From E44-bin88 sp034419075 (GTDB lineage Bacteria; Chloroflexota; Dehalococcoidia; Dehalococcoidales; BS750m-G39), in the NCBI GenBank assembly GCA_034419075.1, contig DAOULR010000025.1, positions 1-64,000 on the forward strand: a stretch of 64,000 nucleotides of DNA, read 5' to 3'. The position numbers were made by a program, and so were the translations under genes. Shown here piece after piece: positions 8,427 to 16,754 of the stretch. Numbering within the stretch: position 1 is the first letter of the stretch; every line of letters starts with the position of its first letter. Below the pieces are notes generated by a model. The model saw nothing but the letters and a program-made list of their open reading frames with translations, did no database searches and was not told the DNA's origin.

Positions 8427-9269
8427 CTACCCCCTGTCCCCGAGCACGGCTACCCCCAGCACGCGGGGGCCGACGTGTGCCCCGATTACCGGGCTTACCG
8501 TGGTTCGGTATATATGAGTTTTGGGGAATTGCGACTTGAGCCTTTTGGCCAGGGCATCGGCTTCCTTAGGGGTGGTAGCGTCCTCGACCGCCATCTCGTC
8601 GATGTGGCTGAAGCTGGTGGCGAAGTAATAGAGGTGGTCTATCGCCCTGGCGCGGGAGTGTTCCCGGGAGAAGGGGAAGGCTTCACCCTCTCTGATGCCG
8701 AGGATGGGGGTTATCTTGAGCTTCGAGCCCAGGAAGGCGCGCGCCTTGCCGATGCGGCCGCCCTCTTCCAGATAGGCGAGGGAATCGAAAGCCATACGGA
8801 CGTCGGCGCGGGGGATATTCTTTTTGGTGAGAGCCATCAGCTCTCCGAGGCTGGCTCCCTCTTTGGCCGCCCTGGCGGTGGCGATAACGATTAAGCCCTG
8901 GGCCATAATCGCCCACTGTGAGTCGATGACCTCAACGTGGCAGGGGCGCTTCATCTCATCGATGGCCTCTACCATAGCTTCGTAGCTGGCGCTCATCTTC
9001 TGGGAATTGGTGATGACCAGGATTTCTTTAGTTTCTTCGGCCAGCTTTTCGTAGGCCTCGACAAAAACGCCCAGGCTAGCTATCTGGGTGGTGGGAGAAG
9101 CCTGGCTCTTGGCCAGCCTGGCGTAGAACTGTTGGCTGGTCAGGTCAACGCCGTCACGATAGATGCTATCGCCGAAGAGAACGTTGAGCGGGATGATGGT
9201 GATACCCAGCTCTTCAGCTACATCGGGGGGTATGTCTCCCAGGCTATCGGTGACAATCTTTACCGTCAT
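8427..9269 (-). CDS. DegV family fatty-acid-binding protein (FakB-like), first of four
   Basis: A 280-residue DegV/EDD-fold protein encoded directly after fakA. The start is the ATG at 9269 (MTVKIVTDSLGDIP), fixed by AGGAGGAGG just upstream; a longer in-frame reading from 9299 would overlap fakA and skip this Shine-Dalgarno sequence. It is the most divergent of the four: the ligand loop reads TTQIASL where the others have T[ST]xP, and the EEGGRIGKARAFLGS segment carries Glu-Glu in place of Leu-Arg-Arg. VIGAHVGPRVLGV is present near the C-terminus. A changed ligand is possible. Confidence 0.92.
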   Translation of the reverse strand: MTVKIVTDSLGDIPPDVAEELGITIIPLNVLFGDSIYRDGVDLTSQQFYARLAKSQASPTTQIASLGVFVEAYEKLAEETKEILVITNSQKMSASYEAMVEAIDEMKRPCHVEVIDSQWAIMAQGLIVIATARAAKEGASLGELMALTKKNIPRADVRMAFDSLAYLEEGGRIGKARAFLGSKLKITPILGIREGEAFPFSREHSRARAIDHLYYFATSFSHIDEMAVEDATTPKEADALAKRLKSQFPKTHIYRTTVSPVIGAHVGPRVLGVAVLGDRG

Positions 9270-9282
9270 CTGACCTCCTCCT

Positions 9283-10917
9283 CTACTCCACAGAGACAAT
9301 ATAGTTATAGTAAGGCTGACCGCCTTGAACTACCTCAACCTGAAGGTTGGGGTGCTGCTTGTCGAGGGTGTCGCCGACCGCCTCCGCCTCCTCAGAGGTG
9401 GTGTCGTCGCCGTAATAGATGGTTATTACCTCAGCCTGGTCCAGATTCACCCGCCCCAGCACATCCTGGACGACGGCGTCGGGCTTATCGCCCACCGCTA
9501 CCAAGTCGCCGTCGAGAAAGCCGATGGCCTGGTGCTTTTTAATATCCAGCCCGCCTAAGGTTGTCGAGCGCACCGCTCTGGTAACCTCGACGGATTTAAC
9601 CGCCTCTCTCGCCTTTTCCATGTTCTGGACGTTGGTTTCCATATCGGCCTCGTAGTCAAAAGCCAGCAGCGCCGCCACGCCCTGGGGGATGGTGGTGGTG
9701 GGTACGACCTGGATGGTCTTTTCGGTCAGTGACTGCACCTGGCCAGCGGTGAGCACGATATTCTTATTGTTGGGCAGTATAATGACCTTGTCCGAAGCCA
9801 CCACGTCCACGGCCTGGAGCAGGTCTTTGGTGCTGGGGTTCATCGTCTGTCCGCCGGGGACGATAAAGGTCGCCCCCAGGCTGGTGAAAACGTTAGCCAG
9901 GCCGTCGCCGACGACCACAGCCACGATGGCCACCTCGACGGCGGGCATTCTCTCTTTTTGCATTTCGATGAAGTCACGGTACTGCTCATCCATGTTGCGG
10001 ATGTTTATCTGGTGCAAAGTGCCCAAGGGGACAACATAGCTCATAATATCACCGGGATCGAGGGTATGAATATGCACCCTGACCGCGGAGTCATCACCGA
10101 CAACAATGACCGACTGACCGCGCTTTTCCAGCCGCTTGCGCAGCTTGTCGGGGTTGAGCCCTTCGCCCTTGATGACGAAGTTGGTGCAGTAGCCATAGGG
10201 GACTTCCTCCATACCTACCATCTGGGGGGATTTGGCGGTGAGGGGGACGCTGCTGGCCACCATCCAGGGACGGCGCAGTTTGAGCTGTTCCACCTCGCCC
10301 TTGAGGTAGTGGAGGACGCCCTCCAGAATGGTGTAAAGTCCCTGCCCCCCCGCATCCACCACCCCAGCTTCCATGAGCACGGGGAGGAGGGTGGGGGTAT
10401 TAGCCACCGATTCCTTGGCGGCGTTGACCGTAGCTTCGACGACGGAGACCACGTCATCGCTGACGGTGGCGGCGTGTGCCTGGGCAGCTTCAGCAGCCTC
10501 CCGAATCACGGTAAGGATGGTGCCCTCCACGGGGTTGCTTAAGCCCGCGTAAGCCACCGTCGAGGCCTTGGCCAAGGCGTCGGCCAGTTCCTGACCACTG
10601 ATGGCGTCTTTGCCGTCCAGAGACTGCGATAAGCCGCTGAAAATCTGGGACAGTATGACGCCGCTGTTGCCCCGCGCCCCCACCAGCGCCCCTCTAGCCA
10701 TAGCCTTGGACACAGCGGAGACGCTGGAGTCGTTAACCATCTGTGATTCCTCCACCGTGGAGCGCATAGTGAGCAGCATGTTGGTGCCGGTATCGCCGTC
10801 AGGTACGGGGAAGACGTTGAGGGCATCGATATCGGCCGAACTCTTCTCCAGCCAACTGGCCGCGGCGGCGAACATTTCCCGCAGGTCCTGACCGGTGATA
10901 GACTTGGTTGGCACCAT
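9283..10917 (-). CDS. fakA: fatty acid kinase FakA (DhaL/DAK2 plus FakA C-domain)
   Basis: A 544-residue protein of the YloV/FakA family. An N-terminal DhaL-type kinase domain (about residues 10-200) carries the Mg-ATP-binding FPVPDGDTGTN motif near residue 45 and a GARGNSGVILSQ segment. A middle domain and a C-terminal DegV-like domain follow, ending QPYYNYIVSVE. In Staphylococcus FakA phosphorylates FakB-bound fatty acids so that they can enter phospholipid synthesis. Here it heads an operon with four FakB-like genes and then recG. It is divergent from rpmB, as in the common rpmB-asp23-fakA-recG neighbourhood, but no asp23-like gene is present. Confidence 0.93.
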   Translation of the reverse strand: MVPTKSITGQDLREMFAAAASWLEKSSADIDALNVFPVPDGDTGTNMLLTMRSTVEESQMVNDSSVSAVSKAMARGALVGARGNSGVILSQIFSGLSQSLDGKDAISGQELADALAKASTVAYAGLSNPVEGTILTVIREAAEAAQAHAATVSDDVVSVVEATVNAAKESVANTPTLLPVLMEAGVVDAGGQGLYTILEGVLHYLKGEVEQLKLRRPWMVASSVPLTAKSPQMVGMEEVPYGYCTNFVIKGEGLNPDKLRKRLEKRGQSVIVVGDDSAVRVHIHTLDPGDIMSYVVPLGTLHQINIRNMDEQYRDFIEMQKERMPAVEVAIVAVVVGDGLANVFTSLGATFIVPGGQTMNPSTKDLLQAVDVVASDKVIILPNNKNIVLTAGQVQSLTEKTIQVVPTTTIPQGVAALLAFDYEADMETNVQNMEKAREAVKSVEVTRAVRSTTLGGLDIKKHQAIGFLDGDLVAVGDKPDAVVQDVLGRVNLDQAEVITIYYGDDTTSEEAEAVGDTLDKQHPNLQVEVVQGGQPYYNYIVSVE

Positions 10918-11026
10918 ATGCTATCCGTCCTTGCCAGAATTAGCTGGCTTGTGATAGTATATTGTATTGCAATTTACGAGCGAAATTCTACCCTAAATTT
11001 TGGCAATAGTCAAAGGAGTCAAGACC

Positions 11027-11239
11027 TTGAAATGCGATCTATGCGGTAAAACGCCGATATTCGGCCACAATATAAGCCACTCCAAACGCCACACCAACCG
11101 GAGTTGGAAACCCAATATCCACCCCGTCACCATTACTATAAACGGCGAAACGAAAAAGATGAACCTCTGCACCCGATGCCTGCGCACCCAGCACAAGCTG
11201 GCTAAGACAAAGCCCGAAGCTCAGCCAGAGACTCCTTGA
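11027..11239 (+). CDS. rpmB: 50S ribosomal protein L28
   Basis: A 70-residue L28 of the zinc-binding (C+) type, with CDLCGK near the start and CTRCLR near residue 57 forming the four-Cys site. The typical GHNISHSKRHTNRSWKPN segment is present. The start is a TTG at 11027, giving MKCDLCGK, with AAAGGAG at 11012-11018 eight nt upstream. An in-frame TTG at 11000 has no such signal and would add residues not seen in L28. Divergent from fakA. Its last 38 nt overlap the 3' end of the convergent rpe gene. Confidence 0.95.
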   Translation: MKCDLCGKTPIFGHNISHSKRHTNRSWKPNIHPVTITINGETKKMNLCTRCLRTQHKLAKTKPEAQPETP

Positions 11240-11861
11240 CCGTTCGCCCCGAACTGAACACCGCCGCCCCCGCCACCAGCACCCTCGCCCCCGCCTCTAC
11301 CACTTTTGGCGCCGTCTGGGCGTTGATGCCACCGTCCACCTCCAGCTCAACATCCAGGCCTTTCTCATCCAGCTCGGCGCGCAGGTCGGCTATTTTACCC
11401 AGCGTTGATTCAATAAACAGTTGCCCAGCGTAGCCAGGATTGACCGTCATCACCAGCACCAAATCGAGAGAGGGCAGGATTTCAGTTATGGCCTTTAGTG
11501 GGGTGGGGGGGTTAAGCGAGACCCCCACCTTCACCCCCAGAGCCTTGATTTGACTAACCAGCTTTTGAACGTCGGGGCAGGCCTCGATATGGACGGTAAT
11601 AATATCGGCGCCGGCCTCGGCGAACTGCTCAATCTGATTTTCGGGGGCTTCAATCATAAGGTGGACGTCTAAGGGCAAATCCGTCCACTTACGAATCGCC
11701 GCCACCACGGGAGCGCCGATGGTGATAGGAGGGACGAAGTGCCCATCCATGACGTCGACGTGTATGTAATCGGCGCCAGCCTTGGTGGCCTCGGCGACCT
11801 GCTCGCCCAAACGGGCGAAGTCGGCGGAGAGGATGGAGGGGGCCAGCTTTACCTTAGCCAC
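11202..11861 (-). CDS. rpe: ribulose-phosphate 3-epimerase
   Basis: A 219-residue TIM-barrel enzyme interconverting ribulose 5-phosphate and xylulose 5-phosphate. Conserved pieces are LAPSILSADFARLGEQV at the start, HVDVMDGHFVPPITIG with the metal-binding His and Asp, DVHLMIEAPE, VMTVNPGYAGQ and EVDGGINAQTA. It overlaps argH by 8 nt and closes the arginine cluster, so it is probably co-transcribed with it without being part of the pathway. Normal length for the family. Confidence 0.96.
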   Translation of the reverse strand: MAKVKLAPSILSADFARLGEQVAEATKAGADYIHVDVMDGHFVPPITIGAPVVAAIRKWTDLPLDVHLMIEAPENQIEQFAEAGADIITVHIEACPDVQKLVSQIKALGVKVGVSLNPPTPLKAITEILPSLDLVLVMTVNPGYAGQLFIESTLGKIADLRAELDEKGLDVELEVDGGINAQTAPKVVEAGARVLVAGAAVFSSGRTVKESLAELRALS

Positions 11862-13233
11862 TCTTGACCCCCAGCGCTTTTTTGGCGGCGGCTAAAGCCT
11901 CCACCACCCTCTTCGGGGCAGTGCCGCCGCTAACGTCGCGGGCGGCCAGAGACGATTCCACGGTGATGGAAAAGACATCGTCCTCGAAGAGAGGCGAGAA
12001 CTTCTTGTACTCGGCCAGGGTAAGCTTGGACAGGATTTTTTTGTTTTCTACGGCGTAGCTCACCAGCTTGGCCACCGCCTCGTGGGCAGTGCGGAAGGCC
12101 TTGCCCTTCCTGACCAGATAGTCGGCCAGGTCGGTGGCCAGGATGTAGCCGTGTTCGATGGCCCTTTTGGTCTTTTCGGCGTTGACCTTAAGGGTCTTGA
12201 GCATGCCGCAGAAGACCTCAAGTGTGGCCAGCAGCGTTTCCACGCTGTCGAAGAGGGCCTCTTTATCCTCCTGCAGGTCGCGGTTATAGGCCAGGGGCAA
12301 GGCCTTCATCGTGGTCAGCAGCGCCATCAGGTTGCCATAGACCCGCCCCGCTTTGCCCCGTGCCAGCTCGGCGACATCGGGGTTCTTCTTCTGGGGCATG
12401 ATGCTGGAACCGGTGGCGTAGGCCTCGTCTAATTCAATGAAATCAAACTCGGCGGAAGACCAGAGGATAAGCTCCTCGGCCAATCTGGAGAGGTGCATCA
12501 TACAGAAGCTGGCCGCCGCCAGGTATTCCAGGACGAAGTCCCTATCCGAGACGGCATCCAGGCTGTTGGCGCTTATCGCCTTGAAGCCTAGCTCTTTAGC
12601 CAGAAACTCACGGTCAATATCATAGGCGACACCAGCCAGGGCACCGCTGCCCAGGGGCATAACGTCGGTGCGCTTAAGGCAATCCTGAAAGCGCTCGCTA
12701 TCGCGCTGGAACATCTCGAAATAGGCCAGTAAATGATGGGCCAGCAACACGGGCTGCGCCGTTTGAAGGTGGGTATAGCCGGGGATGACCACCTTCTGGT
12801 TGGCCTCGGCCAAGTTGATAAGCGCCCGCTGTAAATCTTTGAGCTGGGACAGTGTGGTGGCGATGGCATCGCGACTGAAGAGGCGCATGTCCAGAGCCAC
12901 CTGGTCGTTGCGGGAACGTGCCGTGTGGAGCTTGCCCCCCACCTCCCCCACCATCTCGATGAGACGGGCTTCGATGTTCATGTGGATATCTTCCAGCTCC
13001 GACTTAAAGGTAAACTCACCGCTTTCTATCTCGCGCTGAACCTTCGTCAGGCCGTTGACGATGGTCTCGGCGTCCTTATCGGTAATTATGCCCTGCTTGG
13101 CCAGCATGCGGGCGTGGGCGATGCTGCCGGCGATGTCGTAGGGATAGAGACGCCAGTCGAAGGGCACCGAGGTGGTGTAGGCGTTCACCAGTTTATCCGC
13201 CTTTTTCTTAAAGCGACCCCTTATATGGCTCAT
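11854..13233 (-). CDS. argH: argininosuccinate lyase
   Basis: A 459-residue enzyme of the fumarase/aspartase superfamily that splits argininosuccinate into arginine and fumarate, the last step of arginine synthesis. The superfamily signature GSSIMPQKKNPD is intact, with the catalytic Ser in the preceding flexible loop region. N-terminal SRNDQVALDMRL and HLQTAQPVLLAHH are also typical. It lies 1 nt after argG and overlaps rpe by 8 nt. Length is normal. Confidence 0.97.
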   Translation of the reverse strand: MSHIRGRFKKKADKLVNAYTTSVPFDWRLYPYDIAGSIAHARMLAKQGIITDKDAETIVNGLTKVQREIESGEFTFKSELEDIHMNIEARLIEMVGEVGGKLHTARSRNDQVALDMRLFSRDAIATTLSQLKDLQRALINLAEANQKVVIPGYTHLQTAQPVLLAHHLLAYFEMFQRDSERFQDCLKRTDVMPLGSGALAGVAYDIDREFLAKELGFKAISANSLDAVSDRDFVLEYLAAASFCMMHLSRLAEELILWSSAEFDFIELDEAYATGSSIMPQKKNPDVAELARGKAGRVYGNLMALLTTMKALPLAYNRDLQEDKEALFDSVETLLATLEVFCGMLKTLKVNAEKTKRAIEHGYILATDLADYLVRKGKAFRTAHEAVAKLVSYAVENKKILSKLTLAEYKKFSPLFEDDVFSITVESSLAARDVSGGTAPKRVVEALAAAKKALGVKSG

Positions 13234-13234
13234 A

Positions 13235-14443
13235 TCAGCCTTCCTTTGTTTTTTTGCCCTGCATCTTGGCCTGTGTACGGGCGGGCAGCCCCCAGAGGTG
13301 AATGAAGCCAGCGGCGGCGCTCTGGTCGAAGATGTCTCCCTTATCGTAGGTAGCCAGGTCGTGGCGGTAGAGGGAGTAGGGGGACTTTCGCCCCACCACC
13401 GTTAAGCTCCCTTTATGCAGTTTAAGCCGTACCGTGCCGGTTACAAAGCGCTGTGATGACTCTATGTAAGCCGTCAGGTCTTCCCGGAAAGAGGTGAACC
13501 AGAGGCCGTTATAGACCAGGTCGGCGTATTCGGCGGAAACGAGCTCTTTAAAGCGCAGTTGCTCTCTGGCCAGGCAAAGCGACTCTAAAGCGCGGTGAGC
13601 CTTTATCAGAAGCAGGGCAGCGGGGGTCTCGTAGACCTCGCGCGACTTGATGCCGACCACCCTGTCTTCTATATGGTCAACCCGGCCAATGCCGTGCTTA
13701 CCAGCTAAATCATTGGCATTTTGGACTAGGGCGATGCCCTCCATCTTGCGCCCATTGATAGCCATGGGTATGCCCTTGTTGAACTCGATTTCTACGTATT
13801 CGGCCTTGTCGGGGGTCTTCTCTATCGGTTCTACCCAGATGAAGGCGTCGTCGGGGGGCTCGGCCCAGGGGTCCTCCATGACGCCGCACTCGATGCTGCG
13901 CCCCCAGAGGTTCTGGTCTATAGAATAGGGGCTTTCGGCGGTAACGGGGAGGGGGATGCCGTGGCGCTTGGCGTAGTCTATGGTTTCGTCGCGGGTCATC
14001 TCCCAGTCGCGGGCGGGAGCTAAAATCTTGAGCTCGGGGGCCAGACCGGCCACGCTGACATCGAAGCGCACCTGGTCGTTGCCCTTGCCCGTGCAGCCGT
14101 GGGCAACCGATTTCGCCCCCTCTTTGAGGGCGGTTCCCACCAGCAGCTTAGCCATCAGGGGGCGGGCTAAGGCCGTGGCCAGCGGGTATTGCCCCTGGTA
14201 CATGGCATTGGCCTTGAGGGCGGGGAAGACGAAGTCATTGATGAAAGATTTCTTGGCGTCGGCGACCACCGCCTTGACCGCGCCCAGTTTAAGCGCCTTT
14301 TCCCTTATGGCGGGGAAGTCGGGCTCGTTGCCGACATCGACGCTGAAGGCAATAACGTCCAGGTTGTACTTTTCCTGCAGCCACTTGATGGCCACCGAGG
14401 TATCCACGCCGCCGCTATAGGCGAGCACTACTTTTTCAGCCAC
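13235..14443 (-). CDS. argG: argininosuccinate synthase
   Basis: A 402-residue ATP pyrophosphatase-type ligase joining citrulline and aspartate. The PP-loop SGGVDTS lies near residues 10-16, followed by DVGNEPDF. The family segments HGCTGKGNDQVRFD and YSIDQNLWGRSIECG are present. Encoded directly upstream of argH (1-nt gap) and downstream of the hydrolase gene. GAGGTG lies just before the ATG as the ribosome binding site. Confidence 0.97.
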   Translation of the reverse strand: MAEKVVLAYSGGVDTSVAIKWLQEKYNLDVIAFSVDVGNEPDFPAIREKALKLGAVKAVVADAKKSFINDFVFPALKANAMYQGQYPLATALARPLMAKLLVGTALKEGAKSVAHGCTGKGNDQVRFDVSVAGLAPELKILAPARDWEMTRDETIDYAKRHGIPLPVTAESPYSIDQNLWGRSIECGVMEDPWAEPPDDAFIWVEPIEKTPDKAEYVEIEFNKGIPMAINGRKMEGIALVQNANDLAGKHGIGRVDHIEDRVVGIKSREVYETPAALLLIKAHRALESLCLAREQLRFKELVSAEYADLVYNGLWFTSFREDLTAYIESSQRFVTGTVRLKLHKGSLTVVGRKSPYSLYRHDLATYDKGDIFDQSAAAGFIHLWGLPARTQAKMQGKKTKEG

Positions 14444-14459
14444 ACCTCACCTCCATTAG

Positions 14460-15374
14460 TTAATAGGCTGTTTCCTCCGGGGCAAAGTTGTCTCTCAAGA
14501 ATTCGGTGATTTGAGACCTGACTTCGGGGTATTGCCACCAGTAGTCGTGCCCCGGGGCGACCACAATGTGGGGTTCGGTGCCGTAGTATGAAGTAGTCTT
14601 AATTACGCCGAACCACTTTTTATAACAGCCGAGTATGAAGTCGAAACCGTTGCCCTGGCTGAAGGTATCGACCTCGATACCGTTGCCCGTCATTAGCAGC
14701 GAGCGCTCCGTACTAACCGGGTCGTGCCAGAAGGGAGGGCCCGCCTGGATGCTATAGACACGGGGGTTATCGTTCATGATGACCATGACGCTGTCGATGA
14801 CGACCGCCCCCGTGCTCTCCCCGATGAGGATAACCCTGAGGTCGGGGAGGTGGTCGGTGAGAAACTCGGTGCGGGCGGCCAGTACCCCCGCCTTGGAGGG
14901 GTAGGCAATCAGCATCTCCCAGAGCTCTTCGAGGCGGCTGTCGAATTCGGAAGTCGCCCGCAGGTATTCCAGCGGCAAAGAGGTGTAGCCCCAGTCCGCC
15001 AGCTCGGCATCGATGCCCTCGAAGGTAGCCAACCAGCCCGGTGAATCCTCGAGCAGGTTCCAACCCCAGCCGCCTGAGTTGAAGATAACCACGAAGTCGC
15101 GCTCTTCAGCCGCGACGTAGGTCGCCACCAGCTGGACGGCGAAATCACCGCATTTGTCATCGTCGTCGCCAAATATTTCGGCGGCGACCATGTCGGCGTC
15201 GTCAATGACCGACGGCGGTACCTCCGCTGCATCATAAGTCGTCAGGGGCTGGCCCCCGGTGCCGATTTCGGAGGTTATCCCGGCTTCAGTATAGGAGGCA
15301 ATTATCACTGCCATAACAACCACCAGCGCCGCGAACAGGCCTAAGGCTATCCACAGCCAGTAAACCTTCTTCAA
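14460..15374 (-). CDS. membrane-anchored alpha/beta-hydrolase-like protein in the arginine cluster
   Basis: A 304-residue protein with one N-terminal membrane anchor (about residues 5-27), so most of it should lie outside the membrane. It has a nucleophile elbow GESTG (Ser187) after a hydrophobic strand (RVILI) and a late His in APGHDYWW (His276), which suits a Ser-Asp-His hydrolase. An acidic DDDD stretch lies near residues 70-73. It sits between argD and argG on the same strand with gaps of 9 and 16 nt, so it is co-transcribed with arginine genes. No known role in arginine synthesis. The substrate cannot be read from the sequence; esterase or thioesterase activity is a guess. Confidence 0.7.
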   Translation of the reverse strand: MKKVYWLWIALGLFAALVVVMAVIIASYTEAGITSEIGTGGQPLTTYDAAEVPPSVIDDADMVAAEIFGDDDDKCGDFAVQLVATYVAAEERDFVVIFNSGGWGWNLLEDSPGWLATFEGIDAELADWGYTSLPLEYLRATSEFDSRLEELWEMLIAYPSKAGVLAARTEFLTDHLPDLRVILIGESTGAVVIDSVMVIMNDNPRVYSIQAGPPFWHDPVSTERSLLMTGNGIEVDTFSQGNGFDFILGCYKKWFGVIKTTSYYGTEPHIVVAPGHDYWWQYPEVRSQITEFLRDNFAPEETAY

Positions 15375-15383
15375 TTTAAGACC

Positions 15384-16580
15384 TTACTCTTTATCACTGA
15401 CCACGCCGGACAGGGTGTCATCGAGAATGCCCAGCGCCTCATCGACCTCCCCGTTGCCGATGATGAGGGGAGGCATAAAACGAACGGCGTTAGGTTTGAG
15501 CTGGTTGACCAGTAATCCTTTTTTAAGGCAGCCCATCACCAGAGATGGAGCGATATCATCCTTAAACTCCACCGCCACCAGCAGCCCCCGCCCCCTGACA
15601 TCGGTGATGAAGGGGTATTTCGCCTTGAGCTTGGCCAGCCCCTGAATAAGATAGTCGCCCACTTTTTTTGCCTGGCTGGAGATATCGTTATCGATAACGA
15701 ACTTCAGGGTGGCGTAGCCCGCGGCACAGGCCAGTGGGTTTCCGCCGAAGGTGGAGCCGTGCTCACCGGGGGCGAAGACGGCCGCTTTATCCTTAGCCAG
15801 AATAGCCCCGATAGCCACGCCGCCGCTCAGGCCCTTAGCCAGCGTCATTATATCAGGTTCGACTCGGTACTGCTCGTAGGCGAAGAGGCTGCCCGTGCGG
15901 CCTATCCCCGTCTGAATCTCGTCCAGAATGAGCAGGATGCCCTTCTGGTCGCACCAGGCGCGCAACTCGGACAGATAGCCCTCGTCGGGGAGGTTGACCC
16001 CACCCTCGCCCTGCACCGGTTCAATCATAACGGCGCAGGTGTGTTTAGTGGTCGCCGACTTGATAGCGCCGACGCTGTTATACTTCACGTTGACAAAGCC
16101 AGTGGGGAGGGGAGGGAAGGGCTTCTGCATCTTTTCCTGGCCGGTAGCCGCCACCGTAGCCAAAGTACGGCCGTGAAAGGAGCCCAGGGTGGTAATAATC
16201 TCATAGGCGCCATCCAGCTTTAGCTGTCCGTAGCGGCGGGCCAGCTTGATGGCCGCTTCGTTAGCCTCGGCGCCGCTGTTGCCGAAGAAGACCTTGTCCA
16301 GGCAGCTGTTTTCGACTAAGAGCTGGGCCAGTTGGAGCTGGGGTATGGTGTAGAACTGGTTGGAGGTGTGAATTAGCAGCTGCGCCTGCTCGGTGATAGC
16401 CTTGACCACCACGGGGTGGCAGTGCCCCAAGTTGTTGACCGCCCAGCCGCCGACAAAGTCGAGGTATTCTTTGCCCGCTCCGTCCCAGACGCGCGCTCCC
16501 TGGCCCCGGACGATAGTCAGGGGCGAGCGCTCGACAACGTGCATGAAGTATTTGCTTTCCAGCGCTGGCCAGTCAGTCAT
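15384..16580 (-). CDS. argD: acetylornithine aminotransferase
   Basis: A 398-residue class III PLP-dependent aminotransferase converting N-acetylglutamate semialdehyde to N-acetylornithine. Visible features are GNSGAEANEAAIKLAR, LDEIQTGIGRTG with the PLP-contacting Asp, and LAKGLSGGVAIGA with the Schiff-base Lys. The C-terminus continues normally. GGGAGA precedes the ATG. It begins a second arginine transcript, separated from argB by 174 nt containing a promoter and a repeat. Could also serve as succinyldiaminopimelate aminotransferase, as many ArgD proteins do. Confidence 0.93.
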   Translation of the reverse strand: MTDWPALESKYFMHVVERSPLTIVRGQGARVWDGAGKEYLDFVGGWAVNNLGHCHPVVVKAITEQAQLLIHTSNQFYTIPQLQLAQLLVENSCLDKVFFGNSGAEANEAAIKLARRYGQLKLDGAYEIITTLGSFHGRTLATVAATGQEKMQKPFPPLPTGFVNVKYNSVGAIKSATTKHTCAVMIEPVQGEGGVNLPDEGYLSELRAWCDQKGILLILDEIQTGIGRTGSLFAYEQYRVEPDIMTLAKGLSGGVAIGAILAKDKAAVFAPGEHGSTFGGNPLACAAGYATLKFVIDNDISSQAKKVGDYLIQGLAKLKAKYPFITDVRGRGLLVAVEFKDDIAPSLVMGCLKKGLLVNQLKPNAVRFMPPLIIGNGEVDEALGILDDTLSGVVSDKE

Positions 16581-16609
16581 TTTCTTGTCTCCCGTTTTGA
16601 GAAAGCCAT

Positions 16610-16639
16610 ATTATACACCATCGTCAGCTAGATGACCAA
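16610..16639 (-). promoter_or_regulatory. putative promoter for argD
   Basis: On the minus strand, TTGGTC (16634-16639), an 18-nt spacer and TATAAT (16610-16615), about 30 nt before the argD ATG. This suggests argD-hydrolase-argG-argH-rpe can be transcribed separately from argJ-argB. Confidence 0.45.
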
Positions 16640-16682
16640 CGCCCCTCGACCTTAATACCCCTCTGTCACCCCGACTTTTCAC

Positions 16683-16748
16683 TGTCACCCTGAGCGGAGC
16701 GAAGGGTCTCTTGAGATTCTTCGGTAGCTGCGCTCCCTCAGAATGACA
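16683..16748. repeat. palindromic GTCACCCTGAG-type repeat (argD/argB gap)
   Basis: An imperfect inverted repeat of about 66 bp. TGTCACCCTGAGCGGAGCG on the left pairs with CGCTCCCTCAGAATGACA on the right, and GAAGGGTCTC and GATTCTTCGGT lie between. The same motifs recur at 23662-23760 and 63498-63524. A partial extra copy (CTGTCACCCCGA) lies just before it. It could form a stable stem in the transcript between argB and argD. Confidence 0.65.
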
Positions 16749-16754
16749 CTGAAT

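Noticed and set aside
9269..9299. Earlier start for the first degV gene
   Set aside because: The 10 extra residues overlap fakA and come before a very strong AGGAGGAGG site that serves the ATG at 9269.
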